Positions 49,917 through 58,666 of a stretch of 64,000 bases of DNA are shown one piece after another. The first letter of the stretch is position 1. Every line of letters begins with the position of its first letter. Where the stretch lies: assembly GCF_018413645.1 (NCBI RefSeq), contig NZ_JAHCDA010000001.1:558001-622000 (forward strand), read 5' to 3'. The DNA comes from Roseococcus pinisoli (GTDB taxonomy: Bacteria; Pseudomonadota; Alphaproteobacteria; Acetobacterales; Acetobacteraceae). Position numbers and translations under genes: made by a program. The notes under the pieces were generated by a model, which saw only the letters and a list, made by a program, of their open reading frames with translations, was not told where the DNA came from and searched no databases.

Positions 49917-50651
49917 GTGAGCCGCCCTCTCCCCTGGCAGCGCATCGTCCTGCCGAGCTTCTTCGCCCTCCCGATCCTGGCGGTGCTGCTCGGCCTCGGG
50001 ACGTGGCAGCTCCACCGCCTCAGCTGGAAGCAGGGCGTCCTCGCCGAGCTCGCCGTCGCCGCCACCCGCCCGCCGGTTCCCGCCGTGGCCGAGACGCCCG
50101 CCTTCACCCGCATCACCGCCACCGGCCGCTTCCGCCCGGGCGCCGAGGCCATCTACGGGCTGGAGGTACGCGGCACCACGCTCGGCGGCAGCCTCGTCAC
50201 CGTGCTGGATCGCCCCGGCGACCAGCCTCCCCTGCTCGTGGAGCGCGGCTGGGTGCCGCTGGAGGGCGGCCGGATCGATCGCCCGGAGGGCGAGGTCACC
50301 GTCAGCGGCTATGCACGGCCCACCGAGCGCCACGGCTTCCTCGCCGCCCGGGACGATGCCGCCGCGAAGCGCTATTACACCTTCGCCGTCCGCGACATGG
50401 CCGCTGCCCTGGGCGCCCCCTATGCGCTGGAATACGCGCTGACCGTGGTCCTTCCCCGGGGTGGCCCGGCCGCGCCCAGCGGCCTCGGCAGCACGCCCGC
50501 GCCCTGGCACGGCGCGCTGCCGGATCCGGCGACGGGCTTTCCCGAGCCGAACAACCCCCATCTCGGCTATGCCATCACCTGGTTCGGCCTCGCGGGAGCC
50601 TGGGTGGTGATCTTCCTCCTCTGGTCCCGGAAGCGATTGAGCGAGACATGA
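49917..50651 (+). CDS. SURF1 family cytochrome oxidase biogenesis protein
   Basis: A 244-residue protein with one membrane helix at each end (LPSFFALPILAVLLGLGTWQ and YAITWFGLAGAWVVIFLLW), enclosing a periplasmic domain, the SURF1 topology. SURF1 helps insert heme a into subunit I. GTG start. It lies beyond the ctaE terminator, so it may have its own promoter or depend on read-through. Its stop overlaps the carboxypeptidase start (ATGA). Confidence 0.93.
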   Translation: MSRPLPWQRIVLPSFFALPILAVLLGLGTWQLHRLSWKQGVLAELAVAATRPPVPAVAETPAFTRITATGRFRPGAEAIYGLEVRGTTLGGSLVTVLDRPGDQPPLLVERGWVPLEGGRIDRPEGEVTVSGYARPTERHGFLAARDDAAAKRYYTFAVRDMAAALGAPYALEYALTVVLPRGGPAAPSGLGSTPAPWHGALPDPATGFPEPNNPHLGYAITWFGLAGAWVVIFLLWSRKRLSET

Positions 50652-52138
50652 GCCAAGCCGCCTATCAGCGCGTCACGCAGCGCCTCTCCCGAATCGGCGC
50701 CCTCGGCGAGGCCGCGGCCGTCCTGCACTGGGATGCCAGCACCATGATGCCGCGTGGCGGCGGCGAGGCGCGCGGCGAGCAGCTCGCAGCCCTGGCCGGC
50801 CTTTCGCACGAGCTCTTCACCGCCCCCGAAATGGCGGCGGACCTCGCCCAGGCGACCGCCGAGGGCGAGTGGCAGGCCGCCAATCTCGAGCTCATCCGCC
50901 GCAGCCACGCCCGCTCCGCCGCGCTCTCGACCGAGCTCGTCGAGGCCGCCGCCCGCGCCAATTCCGCCTGCGAGAAGGTCTGGCGCGACGCCAAGGCGCG
51001 TTCCGACTTCGCCGCCGTGCGCCCCTATCTGGAGGAGGTGCTGCGCCTGCAGCGCGAGACCGCGCAGGCGCTTTCGGCGGTGACCGGCCTTTCGGCCTAC
51101 GACGCGCTGATGGAGAGCTACCAGCGCGGCGTCACCGCCGCCGAGATCGAACCCATCTTCGACGCCTACGAGGTCTTTCTCCGCGAGGCCCTGCCCCGCG
51201 CCGAGGAGATCCAGGCGAAGCGGGGAACGCCCATTCCCCTGACCGGCCCCTTCCCTGTCGGTAAGCAGCGCGAACTCTGCCGCAGCCTCTCGCTGCGGAT
51301 CGGCCTCGAGGCCGACCATTCGCGCCTCGACGAAAGCCTGCATCCCTTCTGCGGTGGCACGCCCACCGACGTCCGCATCACGACCTTCTACAGCGAGGCC
51401 GACCCCGCCAAGGCGCTGCTCGGCGTGCTGCACGAGACCGGCCATGCCCTCTACGAGCGCGGTCTGCCCGAGTCCTATGCCCGCCAGCCCGTCGGCGAGG
51501 CGGCCGGCATGGCCGCGCACGAGTCGCAGAGCCTGATCGTGGAGATGCAGGCCTCGCGCTCCGACGCCTTCCTCTCCTTCCTCGGCCCGCAACTGCAGGC
51601 GGCCTATGGCGGCGATCCCGCGGCCTATGCGGTGCAGAACCTCGCCGGCCTGTGGCGCCATGTCTCGCGCGGCTTCATCCGCGTGGATGCGGACGAGCTG
51701 ACCTATCCCGCCCATGTCATCCTGCGCTTCCGGTTGGAGCGCGCGATGATCGAGGGCCGCCTCGCCGTCGCCGACCTGCCCGGCGCCTGGGCGGAGGGCC
51801 TGAACTCCCTGCTCGGCATCACCCCGCCCGACGACGCGCGCGGCTGCCTGCAGGACATCCACTGGCACGATGGCGGCTTCGGCTATTTTCCGAGCTACAC
51901 GCTGGGCGCCATGGCCGCCGCGCAGCTCATGAAGGCCGCCCGCGCCGCGACGCCGGGGCTCGACGCCGCGCTCGCCCAGGGCGACATGGCGCCGCTGCTC
52001 GGCTGGCTGCGGAAGAAGGTGCATTCCCAGGGCTCGCGCCTCGGCTTCCAGGACCTGCTGCGCGCCGCGACGGGCAAGCCGCTCGATCCCCAGGATTTCC
52101 AGCAGCATCTGACGGCCCGCTATCTTGTCGAGGCGTGA
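50648..52138 (+). CDS. M32 family metallocarboxypeptidase (Taq-type)
   Basis: A 496-residue cytosolic carboxypeptidase of the thermostable carboxypeptidase Taq family. Zinc motif HETGH at residues 262-266, with the second HES motif at 291-293 and the later IRVDADELTYPAHVILR block. Family length is about 500. The ATG overlaps the SURF1 stop; the frame is open far upstream but that part is the other strand's shadow of SURF1. Role: peptide turnover. Confidence 0.95.
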   Translation: MSQAAYQRVTQRLSRIGALGEAAAVLHWDASTMMPRGGGEARGEQLAALAGLSHELFTAPEMAADLAQATAEGEWQAANLELIRRSHARSAALSTELVEAAARANSACEKVWRDAKARSDFAAVRPYLEEVLRLQRETAQALSAVTGLSAYDALMESYQRGVTAAEIEPIFDAYEVFLREALPRAEEIQAKRGTPIPLTGPFPVGKQRELCRSLSLRIGLEADHSRLDESLHPFCGGTPTDVRITTFYSEADPAKALLGVLHETGHALYERGLPESYARQPVGEAAGMAAHESQSLIVEMQASRSDAFLSFLGPQLQAAYGGDPAAYAVQNLAGLWRHVSRGFIRVDADELTYPAHVILRFRLERAMIEGRLAVADLPGAWAEGLNSLLGITPPDDARGCLQDIHWHDGGFGYFPSYTLGAMAAAQLMKAARAATPGLDAALAQGDMAPLLGWLRKKVHSQGSRLGFQDLLRAATGKPLDPQDFQQHLTARYLVEA

Positions 52139-52175
52139 GGCACAAACGGACCCGCGGCAGGAGCGGGGCTTCCGG

Positions 52176-52544
52176 ATGAGGTGGGCCGTCCTGCTCCTGG
52201 CTCTCGGCGTCGCCGCCTGCGCGGCCACGCCGCCGCCGCCACCACCGCCACCGGAGCGCAGCCAGGTGCAGAACCGCCGCCGGCCCGTCATGCGCGCGCG
52301 CGCACCGGCCCGGACGCCGGCCCCCGCCCTCCCTCAGGAAAGCGTCCCGGACAGCCCCGCCACGGCCGTCCCCATCATGGTATCGCCCGAGCCGCCTACG
52401 CCCCAGTTACCCGCGGAAACGCAGCGGGAGCAGCGGCAGGAACGGGACCGCCGCGCCTTCGTCGTCTGCATCGAGCGGGGCATGGAGGATATGCCGGCCT
52501 GCCTGCAGGACTATGGCGCCACGGGCGTGGTCCCGAGCGAGTAA
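52176..52544 (+). CDS. Small proline-rich lipoprotein, hypothetical
   Basis: A 122-residue protein with a lipoprotein signal (MRWAVLLLALGVAACAATPP; lipobox VAAC), then eight consecutive Pro, a Pro/Ala/Arg-rich middle, and a short C-terminal domain with two Cys (VVCIERGMEDMPACLQDYG). The CX10C pair may form a disulfide. No family recognised. GGAGCGGGG precedes the ATG. Confidence 0.7.
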   Translation: MRWAVLLLALGVAACAATPPPPPPPPERSQVQNRRRPVMRARAPARTPAPALPQESVPDSPATAVPIMVSPEPPTPQLPAETQREQRQERDRRAFVVCIERGMEDMPACLQDYGATGVVPSE

Positions 52545-52611
52545 GCATGGAAGCGCTCTCGCCTGCCGCCGCGGGCCGTGTAGCATCCGGAGCAACGGAG
52601 GAGAGACAGGC

Positions 52612-53565
52612 ATGCAGCTCGGCATGATCGGATTGGGGCGCATGGGCGCCAATATCCTGCGGCGCGTGATGACGGCCGGGCATGTCGGCGTGGCCTATGA
52701 CCGCGACGCCGGCGCCGTCGCGGCCCTCGTCGCGGAGGGCGCGCAGGGCGCGTCCTCGCTGGCCGATCTCGTCGCCAGCCTCAGCGCCCCGCGCGCCGTC
52801 TGGGTCATGCTGCCCGCCGGCGAGGCGACGGAGGCCACGCTGCGCGAGCTGCACGGCCTGCTCCACGAGGGCGACATCATCATCGAGGGCGGCAATTCCT
52901 TCTGGAAGGATTCCGCCCGCCGCGGCGAGGAGGCGGCCGCGCATGGCCTGCACTATCTCGACATCGGCACCTCCGGCGGCGTCTGGGGCCTCAAGCGCGG
53001 CTATTGCCTGATGATCGGCGGCGAGACGCAGGTGGTGCGCCGGCTCGACCCCATCCTGGCCGCGCTGGTGCCCGGCGAGGGTTCGGCGCCTCCCACCGAG
53101 GGCCGCGAATCCCGCGATCCGCGCCCCTCCAAGGGTTATGTGCATTGCGGCCCGAACGGCGCCGGCCACTATGCCAAGATGGTCCATAACGGCATCGAAT
53201 ACGGCATGATGCAGGCCATGGCCGAAGGCCTCGACCTCATGCGCGCCGCGCCCTTCGAGCTCGACCTGCCGGACATCACCGAGGCCTGGCGCCGCGGCTC
53301 CGTCGTCTCCTCCTGGCTGCTGGACCTGACGGCGCAGGCCCTGGCCTACGACCCCGACCTCGCGGAATACAGCGGCCATGTGAGCGACAGCGGCGAGGGC
53401 CGCTGGACGGTGGACACGGCCGTGGAGCAGGCGGTGCCGGTGCCCGTGCTGGCCGCCGCCCTCTTCGCGCGCTTCCGCTCCCGCCAGGAGGCGAGCTTCG
53501 CCGACAAGGCGCTGAGCGCCATGCGCAAGGGCTTCGGCGGCCATCTGGAGCCGAAGAACGAATGA
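52612..53565 (+). CDS. gnd: 6-phosphogluconate dehydrogenase, decarboxylating (short NAD-type)
   Basis: A 317-residue enzyme oxidising 6-phosphogluconate to ribulose 5-phosphate and CO2. The nucleotide loop GLGRMG lies at residues 7-12, the substrate block GTSGGVWG and the catalytic lysine/asparagine in HYAKMVHNGIEYGMMQ. Length near 300 rather than 470 marks the short GndA/YqeC group, often NAD-linked; an acidic residue (YDRD) ends strand 2. Overlaps gntK (ATGA). Confidence 0.95.
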   Translation: MQLGMIGLGRMGANILRRVMTAGHVGVAYDRDAGAVAALVAEGAQGASSLADLVASLSAPRAVWVMLPAGEATEATLRELHGLLHEGDIIIEGGNSFWKDSARRGEEAAAHGLHYLDIGTSGGVWGLKRGYCLMIGGETQVVRRLDPILAALVPGEGSAPPTEGRESRDPRPSKGYVHCGPNGAGHYAKMVHNGIEYGMMQAMAEGLDLMRAAPFELDLPDITEAWRRGSVVSSWLLDLTAQALAYDPDLAEYSGHVSDSGEGRWTVDTAVEQAVPVPVLAAALFARFRSRQEASFADKALSAMRKGFGGHLEPKNE

Positions 53566-54071
53566 GCCTGCCCGCTCCGGCCCGGCACATCCTGGTCATG
53601 GGCGTCTCCGGCTGCGGCAAGTCGACCATTGGCGCCCTGCTGGCCGAGGCCCTCCGCCTTCCCTTCGCCGATGCCGATGCCTTCCACCCGCCCGAGAACG
53701 TCCAGAAGATGTCGGCCGGCATCCCGCTCACCGATGCCGACCGCTGGCCCTGGCTGGACGCGCTCGGCACCTGGCTGGCCACCGAGGAGAAGGGCGGCGT
53801 CGTCGCCTGTTCCGCGCTGAAGCGCACCTATCGCGACCGCCTGCGGGGCTGGGTGCCGGGGCTGCGCCTCGTGCACCTGGCCGGCGCGCCGGCGCTCATC
53901 GCGGCCCGGCAGGGCGCCCGCGAGGGGCATTTCATGCCTCCCAGCCTGATGGCCAGCCAGTTCGCCACCCTCGAGGCCCCCGGCGCGGAGGAGCAGGCGC
54001 TCATTCTCGATATCGCCGCCTCGCCCGAAAGCGTGGCGGCCGAGGCCGCGGCGCGGCTTGGCGCGCGTTGA
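53562..54071 (+). CDS. gntK: Gluconokinase
   Basis: A 169-residue P-loop kinase phosphorylating gluconate to 6-phosphogluconate, the substrate of the overlapping gnd product. Walker A GVSGCGKS at residues 14-21, the substrate block DADAFHPPENVQKMSAGIPL and CSALKRTYRDRLR are diagnostic. The pair forms a compact gluconate-to-pentose-phosphate module. Confidence 0.96.
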   Translation: MSLPAPARHILVMGVSGCGKSTIGALLAEALRLPFADADAFHPPENVQKMSAGIPLTDADRWPWLDALGTWLATEEKGGVVACSALKRTYRDRLRGWVPGLRLVHLAGAPALIAARQGAREGHFMPPSLMASQFATLEAPGAEEQALILDIAASPESVAAEAAARLGAR

Positions 54072-54123
54072 CCCGGAACAGGCCGCGTCATAACAGGCAA
54101 GGGACGTTCCCGGAGAAGCTCCC

Positions 54124-54840
54124 ATGTCCCTGTCTGCCGCCAACAAGGCCAAGCTCGAGAAGATCACCACCGCCACGCTGACGACGGTGCTGCTCAAGAA
54201 GGGCCTCCGCAACGTCTGGATGCGCGGCGCCGCGCCCTTCTCGCCCACCGCGCAGGGCGTGCGCCTGGTCGGCGAGGCCTTTACGCTGCGCTTCGTCCCC
54301 GCCCGCGAGGATCTCGCGACGCCGGCGAGCTGGGCGAGCCCGATCAGCACCCGCGCCGCCATCGAGGCGATGCCCGAGGGCTGCATCGCGGTGGCCGACG
54401 CCATGGGCATCACCGATGCCGGCATCTTCGGCGACATACTCTGCGCCCGCCTCAAGAAGCGCGGCGTGACGGCGCTGGTGACCGACGGCGCGGTGCGCGA
54501 CGTGGCCGGCGTGAACGGCACGGGCCTGCCGGTCTGGTGCGCCGGCGGCGCGGCCCCGCCCTCCGTCGCCGGCCTCACCTTCGTGGCCTGGCAGGAGCCG
54601 ATCGGCTGCGGCGGCGTGGCCGTCTTCCCGGGCGATGTGATCGTGGCCGATGCGGATGGCTGCGTGCTCATCCCCAAGGACCTGGTCGAGGCCGTGACGG
54701 ACGAGGCGGTCGAGCAGGAGCGCCTGGAAGCCTGGATCATGGTCCAGGTCGAGAACGGCGTGGCGCTGCCCGGGCTCTATCCGGCGAATGCCGAGAACAA
54801 GGCGAAGTACGAGGCCGACAAGGCCGCCGGCCGCGCCTGA
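54124..54840 (+). CDS. RraA-like / HMG-CHA aldolase family protein, paralogue 2
   Basis: A 238-residue RraA-fold protein. It has ALVTDGAVRDVAG (the aldolase-type G-x-R-D), then 'GDVIVADADGCVLIP'. It is only distantly similar to the paralogue at 11.8 kb: longer at the N-terminus, with EAMPEGCIAVADAMG replacing the first Asp-rich loop. Members cleave 4-hydroxy-4-methyl-2-oxoglutarate-type keto acids or decarboxylate oxaloacetate. It follows gntK by 52 bases and may be co-transcribed with a sugar-acid operon. Confidence 0.82.
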   Translation: MSLSAANKAKLEKITTATLTTVLLKKGLRNVWMRGAAPFSPTAQGVRLVGEAFTLRFVPAREDLATPASWASPISTRAAIEAMPEGCIAVADAMGITDAGIFGDILCARLKKRGVTALVTDGAVRDVAGVNGTGLPVWCAGGAAPPSVAGLTFVAWQEPIGCGGVAVFPGDVIVADADGCVLIPKDLVEAVTDEAVEQERLEAWIMVQVENGVALPGLYPANAENKAKYEADKAAGRA

Positions 54841-54870
54841 CGCGTCCATTTCCGGAGGAGAAGCGATTCC

Positions 54871-55245
54871 ATGAAGAAGGTCATCCTGGCCCTGGCCGGC
54901 GCCGTCGCGCTGGCCGCCTGCTCCTCCGAACCGCCTGACGACCAGCCGGCGACGCGCACCGCATCCCGGGCGTCCTGCGATGCGACGCTGCGGGTGACCA
55001 ATTCCAGCTCGCGCCCGGTGCAGCAGGTCTTCTTCTCGGATTCCGCGCTCTCCTCCTTCGGCCGCGACCGGCTGGGCCGAAGCATCCTCGATGTCGGCCA
55101 GTCGCGCGACCTCCAGGCCGACAGCCCCGGGCCGCACGACTTCCGCATCGTCCGCGCGGATGGCACCACCTCTGACCTCCGGCGGGCGAACATCTGCAAG
55201 AACACGCAGATCGTCATCACGAATTTCGGCGTCGAGGCGCGCTGA
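54871..55245 (+). CDS. Lipoprotein, first of a tandem paralogous pair
   Basis: A 124-residue protein with a lipobox (VALAACSS). The mature part shares with the next gene a pattern CDxxxRVxNxSS, FSxSxLxSxGxDxLGxS, GxxDFR, NxC and QIxxTNxG, with two conserved Cys. It looks like a small beta-rich periplasmic domain. No family was recognised. AGGAG precedes the ATG. Confidence 0.75.
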   Translation: MKKVILALAGAVALAACSSEPPDDQPATRTASRASCDATLRVTNSSSRPVQQVFFSDSALSSFGRDRLGRSILDVGQSRDLQADSPGPHDFRIVRADGTTSDLRRANICKNTQIVITNFGVEAR

Positions 55246-55333
55246 TCGCGCGCCTCGCCCCCTGGACGAAGGGGCCGCGCCCGGGGGAATATATGCGGAT
55301 TACATGATTCCACGGCGAGGCGGAGAACAGCGC

Positions 55334-55720
55334 GTGAAGAGACTGACGGCGATTGCGGCCCTGGCCGGCGCAACCCTCCTGGCCGGCTGCGTGCAGCCCC
55401 AGCCCTATGTCCAGCCGGTGATGGTGGCGCCGATGGCCCCCGCGCGGGTCTGCGACACCAGCTTCCGGGTGGTGAACAACTCCTCCTACATCGTGAACCA
55501 GCTCTATTTCAGCCATTCGTCGCTGGGCAGCTGGGGCGCGGACCAGCTCGGCGCCTCGATGCTCTATCCCGGCCGCTACGTGAACTATCGCGCGAGCAAC
55601 CCCGGCGCCTACGACTTCCGCGTGGTGTGGAACAACGGCCGCGCCGCCGAGATCCGGGGCGTGAACCTCTGCGTCGCCAGCCAGATCACCGTCACGAACG
55701 CCGGCCTGCGTGCCAACTGA
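55334..55720 (+). CDS. Lipoprotein, second of the tandem pair
   Basis: A 128-residue paralogue of the preceding lipoprotein. GTG start, signal LTAIAALAGATLLAGC (lipobox LAGC), then a Pro/Val/Met/Gln linker and the shared domain (CDTSFRVVNNSS, FSHSSLGSWGADQLGAS, PGAYDFR, NLCVASQITVTNAG). Similarity is roughly 40 % in the mature domain by eye, so the duplication is old. Its stop lies inside the first codons of the thioesterase gene. Confidence 0.75.
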   Translation: MKRLTAIAALAGATLLAGCVQPQPYVQPVMVAPMAPARVCDTSFRVVNNSSYIVNQLYFSHSSLGSWGADQLGASMLYPGRYVNYRASNPGAYDFRVVWNNGRAAEIRGVNLCVASQITVTNAGLRAN

Positions 55721-56129
55721 GGCGAGCTTCCCGTTCTGGACGGACGAGAAGCTCCGCATCCAGGACACGGATCTCAACGGGCATGTGAACAACGCCGCGA
55801 TCGCCAGCCTCTGCGAGGCGGGTCGCGGCGAGATCATCTTCGCCGTGGCGGGCGATGCGCGCACCCGCCCGCTGGCGGCCGCGCTCCGCCGCGTGACGAT
55901 CGACTACCTGTCCGAGGTGCACTACCCCGGCCGGGTGCGCATCGGCAGCGCCATCGCCCGCGTGGGAAACACCTCGATCACCATCCGGCAGGAGCTCTTC
56001 CTCGGCGAGCGGCGCTTCGCCGCGGCCGAGAGCGTGATCGTCTTCATGGACCGCGTCACGCGGCGTCCGGCGCCCCTACTGGACGCCTGGCGCGAGGCCG
56101 CCGAGCGCTTCGCGCCCGTCGAGGCCTGA
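55710..56129 (+). CDS. Hotdog-fold acyl-CoA thioesterase
   Basis: A 139-residue 4-hydroxybenzoyl-CoA-thioesterase-like protein. The catalytic region is IQDTDLNGHVNNAAIASLCE (Asp in DTD/DxNxHVNN), as in FadM/YbgC relatives. It hydrolyses short or medium acyl-CoA; the exact substrate is unknown. GTG start overlapping the lipoprotein stop by 11 bases. It converges on asparaginase. Confidence 0.85.
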   Translation: MPTEASFPFWTDEKLRIQDTDLNGHVNNAAIASLCEAGRGEIIFAVAGDARTRPLAAALRRVTIDYLSEVHYPGRVRIGSAIARVGNTSITIRQELFLGERRFAAAESVIVFMDRVTRRPAPLLDAWREAAERFAPVEA

Positions 56130-56142
56130 ACCGGGAAGGGTC

Positions 56143-56162
56143 GTCGGGCGTTTCCGCCCGAC
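56143..56162. terminator. T-less hairpin between convergent genes
   Basis: GTCGGGCG-TTTC-CGCCCGAC, an 8-bp stem between the thioesterase and asparaginase ends. It has no U-run on either strand, so termination strength is doubtful. Confidence 0.4.
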
Positions 56163-56201
56163 TTGAAAGCGCTTTGCCCGGCGCGGCGCCGTTCCGGTGG
56201 C

Positions 56202-57200
56202 TCAGTATTCCGCGAAGATGCGGTTCAGCTCGTCCAGCTTCCGCGTCACCGTCAGACCGAGCATCAGCAGCACGCGCGCCTTCTGCGGGTTGAGGTTGTC
56301 GGCGTTCACGAAGCCGGCCTCACGCATACGCGTCGTGTAGAACATCCGCCCCGAGCCCGCCCGCGTGCTCGCCGCGATGGGCGTGCCCGCCTTCATCGCC
56401 GCGATCATCGTCTCGCCCATGGCGGGGCTGACGAAGCTGGGCGCGAAGCCCGCGGAGACGAGGCCCTGGGCACCGGCCGCGACGAAGGCCTGCACCGCCG
56501 CACCGTCGGCGCCCGCATAGGAATAGACGATGTCGACGCGCGGCAGGCTCTCCAGCCCGCGCACGTCGAACTCCGTCTCCCGCCCCGCCTTGCGCAGGGG
56601 CCGGCGGTACCAGGCGATGGCATCGGCGTCGACATGGCCGAGGCAGCCGAAATCCGGGCTGCGGAAGGTCTGCATCCGGCTGGTGCTGGTCTTCGTGACC
56701 TCGCGCGCGGCATGGATCTCGTCATTGAGCAGGACCAGCGCACCAAGGCCGCGCGCCCGCTTGTCGCCCGCCACGCGGCAGGCATTGGCGAGGTTCATGC
56801 CCGCATCGGAGGACAGCCCGGTGGAAGGCCGCTGCGCGCCGACCACCACGACCGGCACCTCCACCTTCACGGTCAGCGAGAGGAAATAGGCGGTCTCCTC
56901 CAGCGTCGCGGTGCCGTGGGTGATCACGATGCCGTCGATGTCCGGGTGCTTCGCGACCGTCTCGTCGCAGAGCCGCACCAGCTCCAGCCATTCCTGCGGG
57001 CCGAGCGCGGTGGAGGGCACCGCGCGGTAGGGGATGGCGATCACCTCCGCCACCTCGGCCACCTGCGGCCAGAAGGCCAGCAGCTCGGTGGCACTCATCA
57101 CCTTCCCGAGCGTGCCGTAGTCGGCGATGTCGAAGGGCCCGCGCCCCATGGAGCTGATGGTCCCGCCCGTCCCGATCAGGGCGATCTTCGGCCGGCTCAT
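56202..57200 (-). CDS. Type II-like L-asparaginase
   Basis: A 332-residue asparaginase/glutaminase-family enzyme hydrolysing asparagine to aspartate. Both threonine centres are present: GTGGTISS at the N-terminus and HGTATLEETAYFL in the middle; the GxGSGRMFY region near the C-terminus is also typical. No signal peptide is visible, so it is probably cytosolic. The ATG overlaps the stop of the upstream PaaI-like thioesterase. Confidence 0.92.
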   Translation of the reverse strand: MSRPKIALIGTGGTISSMGRGPFDIADYGTLGKVMSATELLAFWPQVAEVAEVIAIPYRAVPSTALGPQEWLELVRLCDETVAKHPDIDGIVITHGTATLEETAYFLSLTVKVEVPVVVVGAQRPSTGLSSDAGMNLANACRVAGDKRARGLGALVLLNDEIHAAREVTKTSTSRMQTFRSPDFGCLGHVDADAIAWYRRPLRKAGRETEFDVRGLESLPRVDIVYSYAGADGAAVQAFVAAGAQGLVSAGFAPSFVSPAMGETMIAAMKAGTPIAASTRAGSGRMFYTTRMREAGFVNADNLNPQKARVLLMLGLTVTRKLDELNRIFAEY

Positions 57201-57631
57201 GCCGAAGCCTTCCGCTCGAGGATCGCGGTGGTGAGGCGCGAGACGCAGAAGAGCTCGCCGTCGTCGCGGCGCAGCTCGATGTTCCAGACATGCACGCTGC
57301 GGCCGATCCTGACCGGGGTGCAGAGCCCATGGGCCCGCCCGCCCTTCGGATTCGGGCGGAGATGGTTGGCGTTCACCTCCAGCCCCACCGCGTGGAAGCC
57401 GGGGTCGCAGGCCATCATCGAGGCGAGGCTGCCCAGCGTCTCGGCCAGCACGACGGAGACGCCGCCATGGATGATGCCGAAGGGCTGCACGTGGCGGCCG
57501 TCCACGGGCATCACGCCCTTCACGAAGTCGGCCCCGATCTCGGTGATCTCGATGTCGAGCAGCGTGTTCACGCTGTCGCCCCATCGGGCCTGGAGGGCCT
57601 CGATCGTGGTGGGTTGACGCCAGATGCTCAT
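57197..57631 (-). CDS. PaaI-type thioesterase
   Basis: A 144-residue hotdog-fold protein. GRHVQPFGIIHGGVSVVLAE carries the HGG and downstream Glu-type active site of PaaI/YdiI-like thioesterases. Substrates of the group include aromatic acyl-CoA and DHNA-CoA. It starts at ATG 57631 and overlaps the asparaginase start (ATGA), so the two are coupled; no biochemical link is obvious. Confidence 0.88.
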   Translation of the reverse strand: MSIWRQPTTIEALQARWGDSVNTLLDIEITEIGADFVKGVMPVDGRHVQPFGIIHGGVSVVLAETLGSLASMMACDPGFHAVGLEVNANHLRPNPKGGRAHGLCTPVRIGRSVHVWNIELRRDDGELFCVSRLTTAILERKASA

Positions 57632-57761
57632 GGATCGCCTTTCGCTCGCCTCGCTCGTTCCGGAATTCGTGCCGTCATGATCCGGGATGGGGCCAGAGAA
57701 CCCCGGCCCGGCCGCGCCGGCAAGGCGGCGAGGCCAAGGAGACGGGGGGTAAGGGATGTCG

Positions 57762-58577
57762 TCAGGCGCGATCCAGCTCGGCCTCGGCCAGGGCCGCGAC
57801 CTGGAGGTCGATCGCCGCCAGCTCGTCGCCGTCCCCGAGGAACCAGGCCGCCGAAAGCCCGGTCCAGGCGAGGATCCACCGCAGCAGGCGGCGGCGCTCC
57901 ATCCCGGCCGCCTCCGCCACCACCTCCAGGCGCCGCGCGAAGCGGCCGGGCAGGGTCGCGACGGGCTGCGTGGGGTCAGCGAGGTCCGGATTGGTGAAGA
58001 TATTCGCGAAGTCGAAGCCGCGCTCGCCCCACAGGCCATGGGGATCGATGGCCAGCCATCCCCGCGCCCCGAAGTCGAGCACGTTGTCGTGATGCAGGTC
58101 CCCATGCAGGGCGCCCACCTCGCGCGGGCCGGCCAGCAGGTCGCGCGCCGCCGCCGCGCAGCGCGACAGGATGCCTCCATGCGTGGCGGCGGCCGGGGCC
58201 AGCTCCCGGAACCAGAGATCGAGCGGCACCAGCTCGGGCAGCGGCGGCAGCCGGGGCGCATGCAGACGGGCCGCCACGCCGCAAAGGAGGCGGCATGCCT
58301 CGTCGTCCTAGCCAGCGCGGGCCATCCGGGCCAGCGATCCGGGTCCGGTGGCACGCTCGAGCAGCAGGGCCCCGTCGTCCCGGGCCAGCACGCGGGCGGC
58401 GCCGTCGCCCTCCCACCAGGCCATCAGCGCCCCGCCGCGCCGTTCGTCCTCGCCGGCGGCGAGGCGGAGCATGGCGGGCCGCCCGAGATGACGCACCGGC
58501 AGCAGCCGGGCCACCCGGGTCTCGAGGGAAGCGCCGTCCGGCGCGAGGTTCCAGCGGCGCAGATAGGCGTCGAACAT
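57762..58577 (-). pseudogene. Aminoglycoside/hydroxyurea phosphotransferase family gene with an in-frame amber stop
   Basis: One reading frame from ATG 58577 to the stop at 57762 encodes a kinase like streptomycin 6-phosphotransferase (APH(6)/hur family), interrupted only by TAG at 58308-58310. The first 89 residues (FDAYLRRWNLAPDG to MARAG) form the N-lobe; after the TAG the frame goes on with DDEACRLLCGVAARLHAPR, the catalytic loop LHGDLHHDNVLDFG and IDPHGLWGERGFDFANI. Everything around the TAG fits homologues, so it looks like a recent nonsense mutation, or a read-through or sequencing error. A restart at GTG 58277 would lack the ATP-binding lobe. Confidence 0.85.
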
Positions 58578-58666
58578 GCGCCGGAAGCTATCGCGGCCCG
58601 GCGCGCGCGACGAGGCGGAGAGGCTTGGCGCTTGCGCCGGGCGGATTGCGGCACGATCTTTCGGGC

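Noticed and set aside
50003..50647. N-terminal extension of the M32 carboxypeptidase
   Set aside because: It runs over SURF1 in another frame; the peptidase starts at the ATGA overlap at 50648.
56143..56162. Strong bidirectional terminator
   Set aside because: The hairpin is clear but no T-run follows on either strand, so it is listed only with low confidence.
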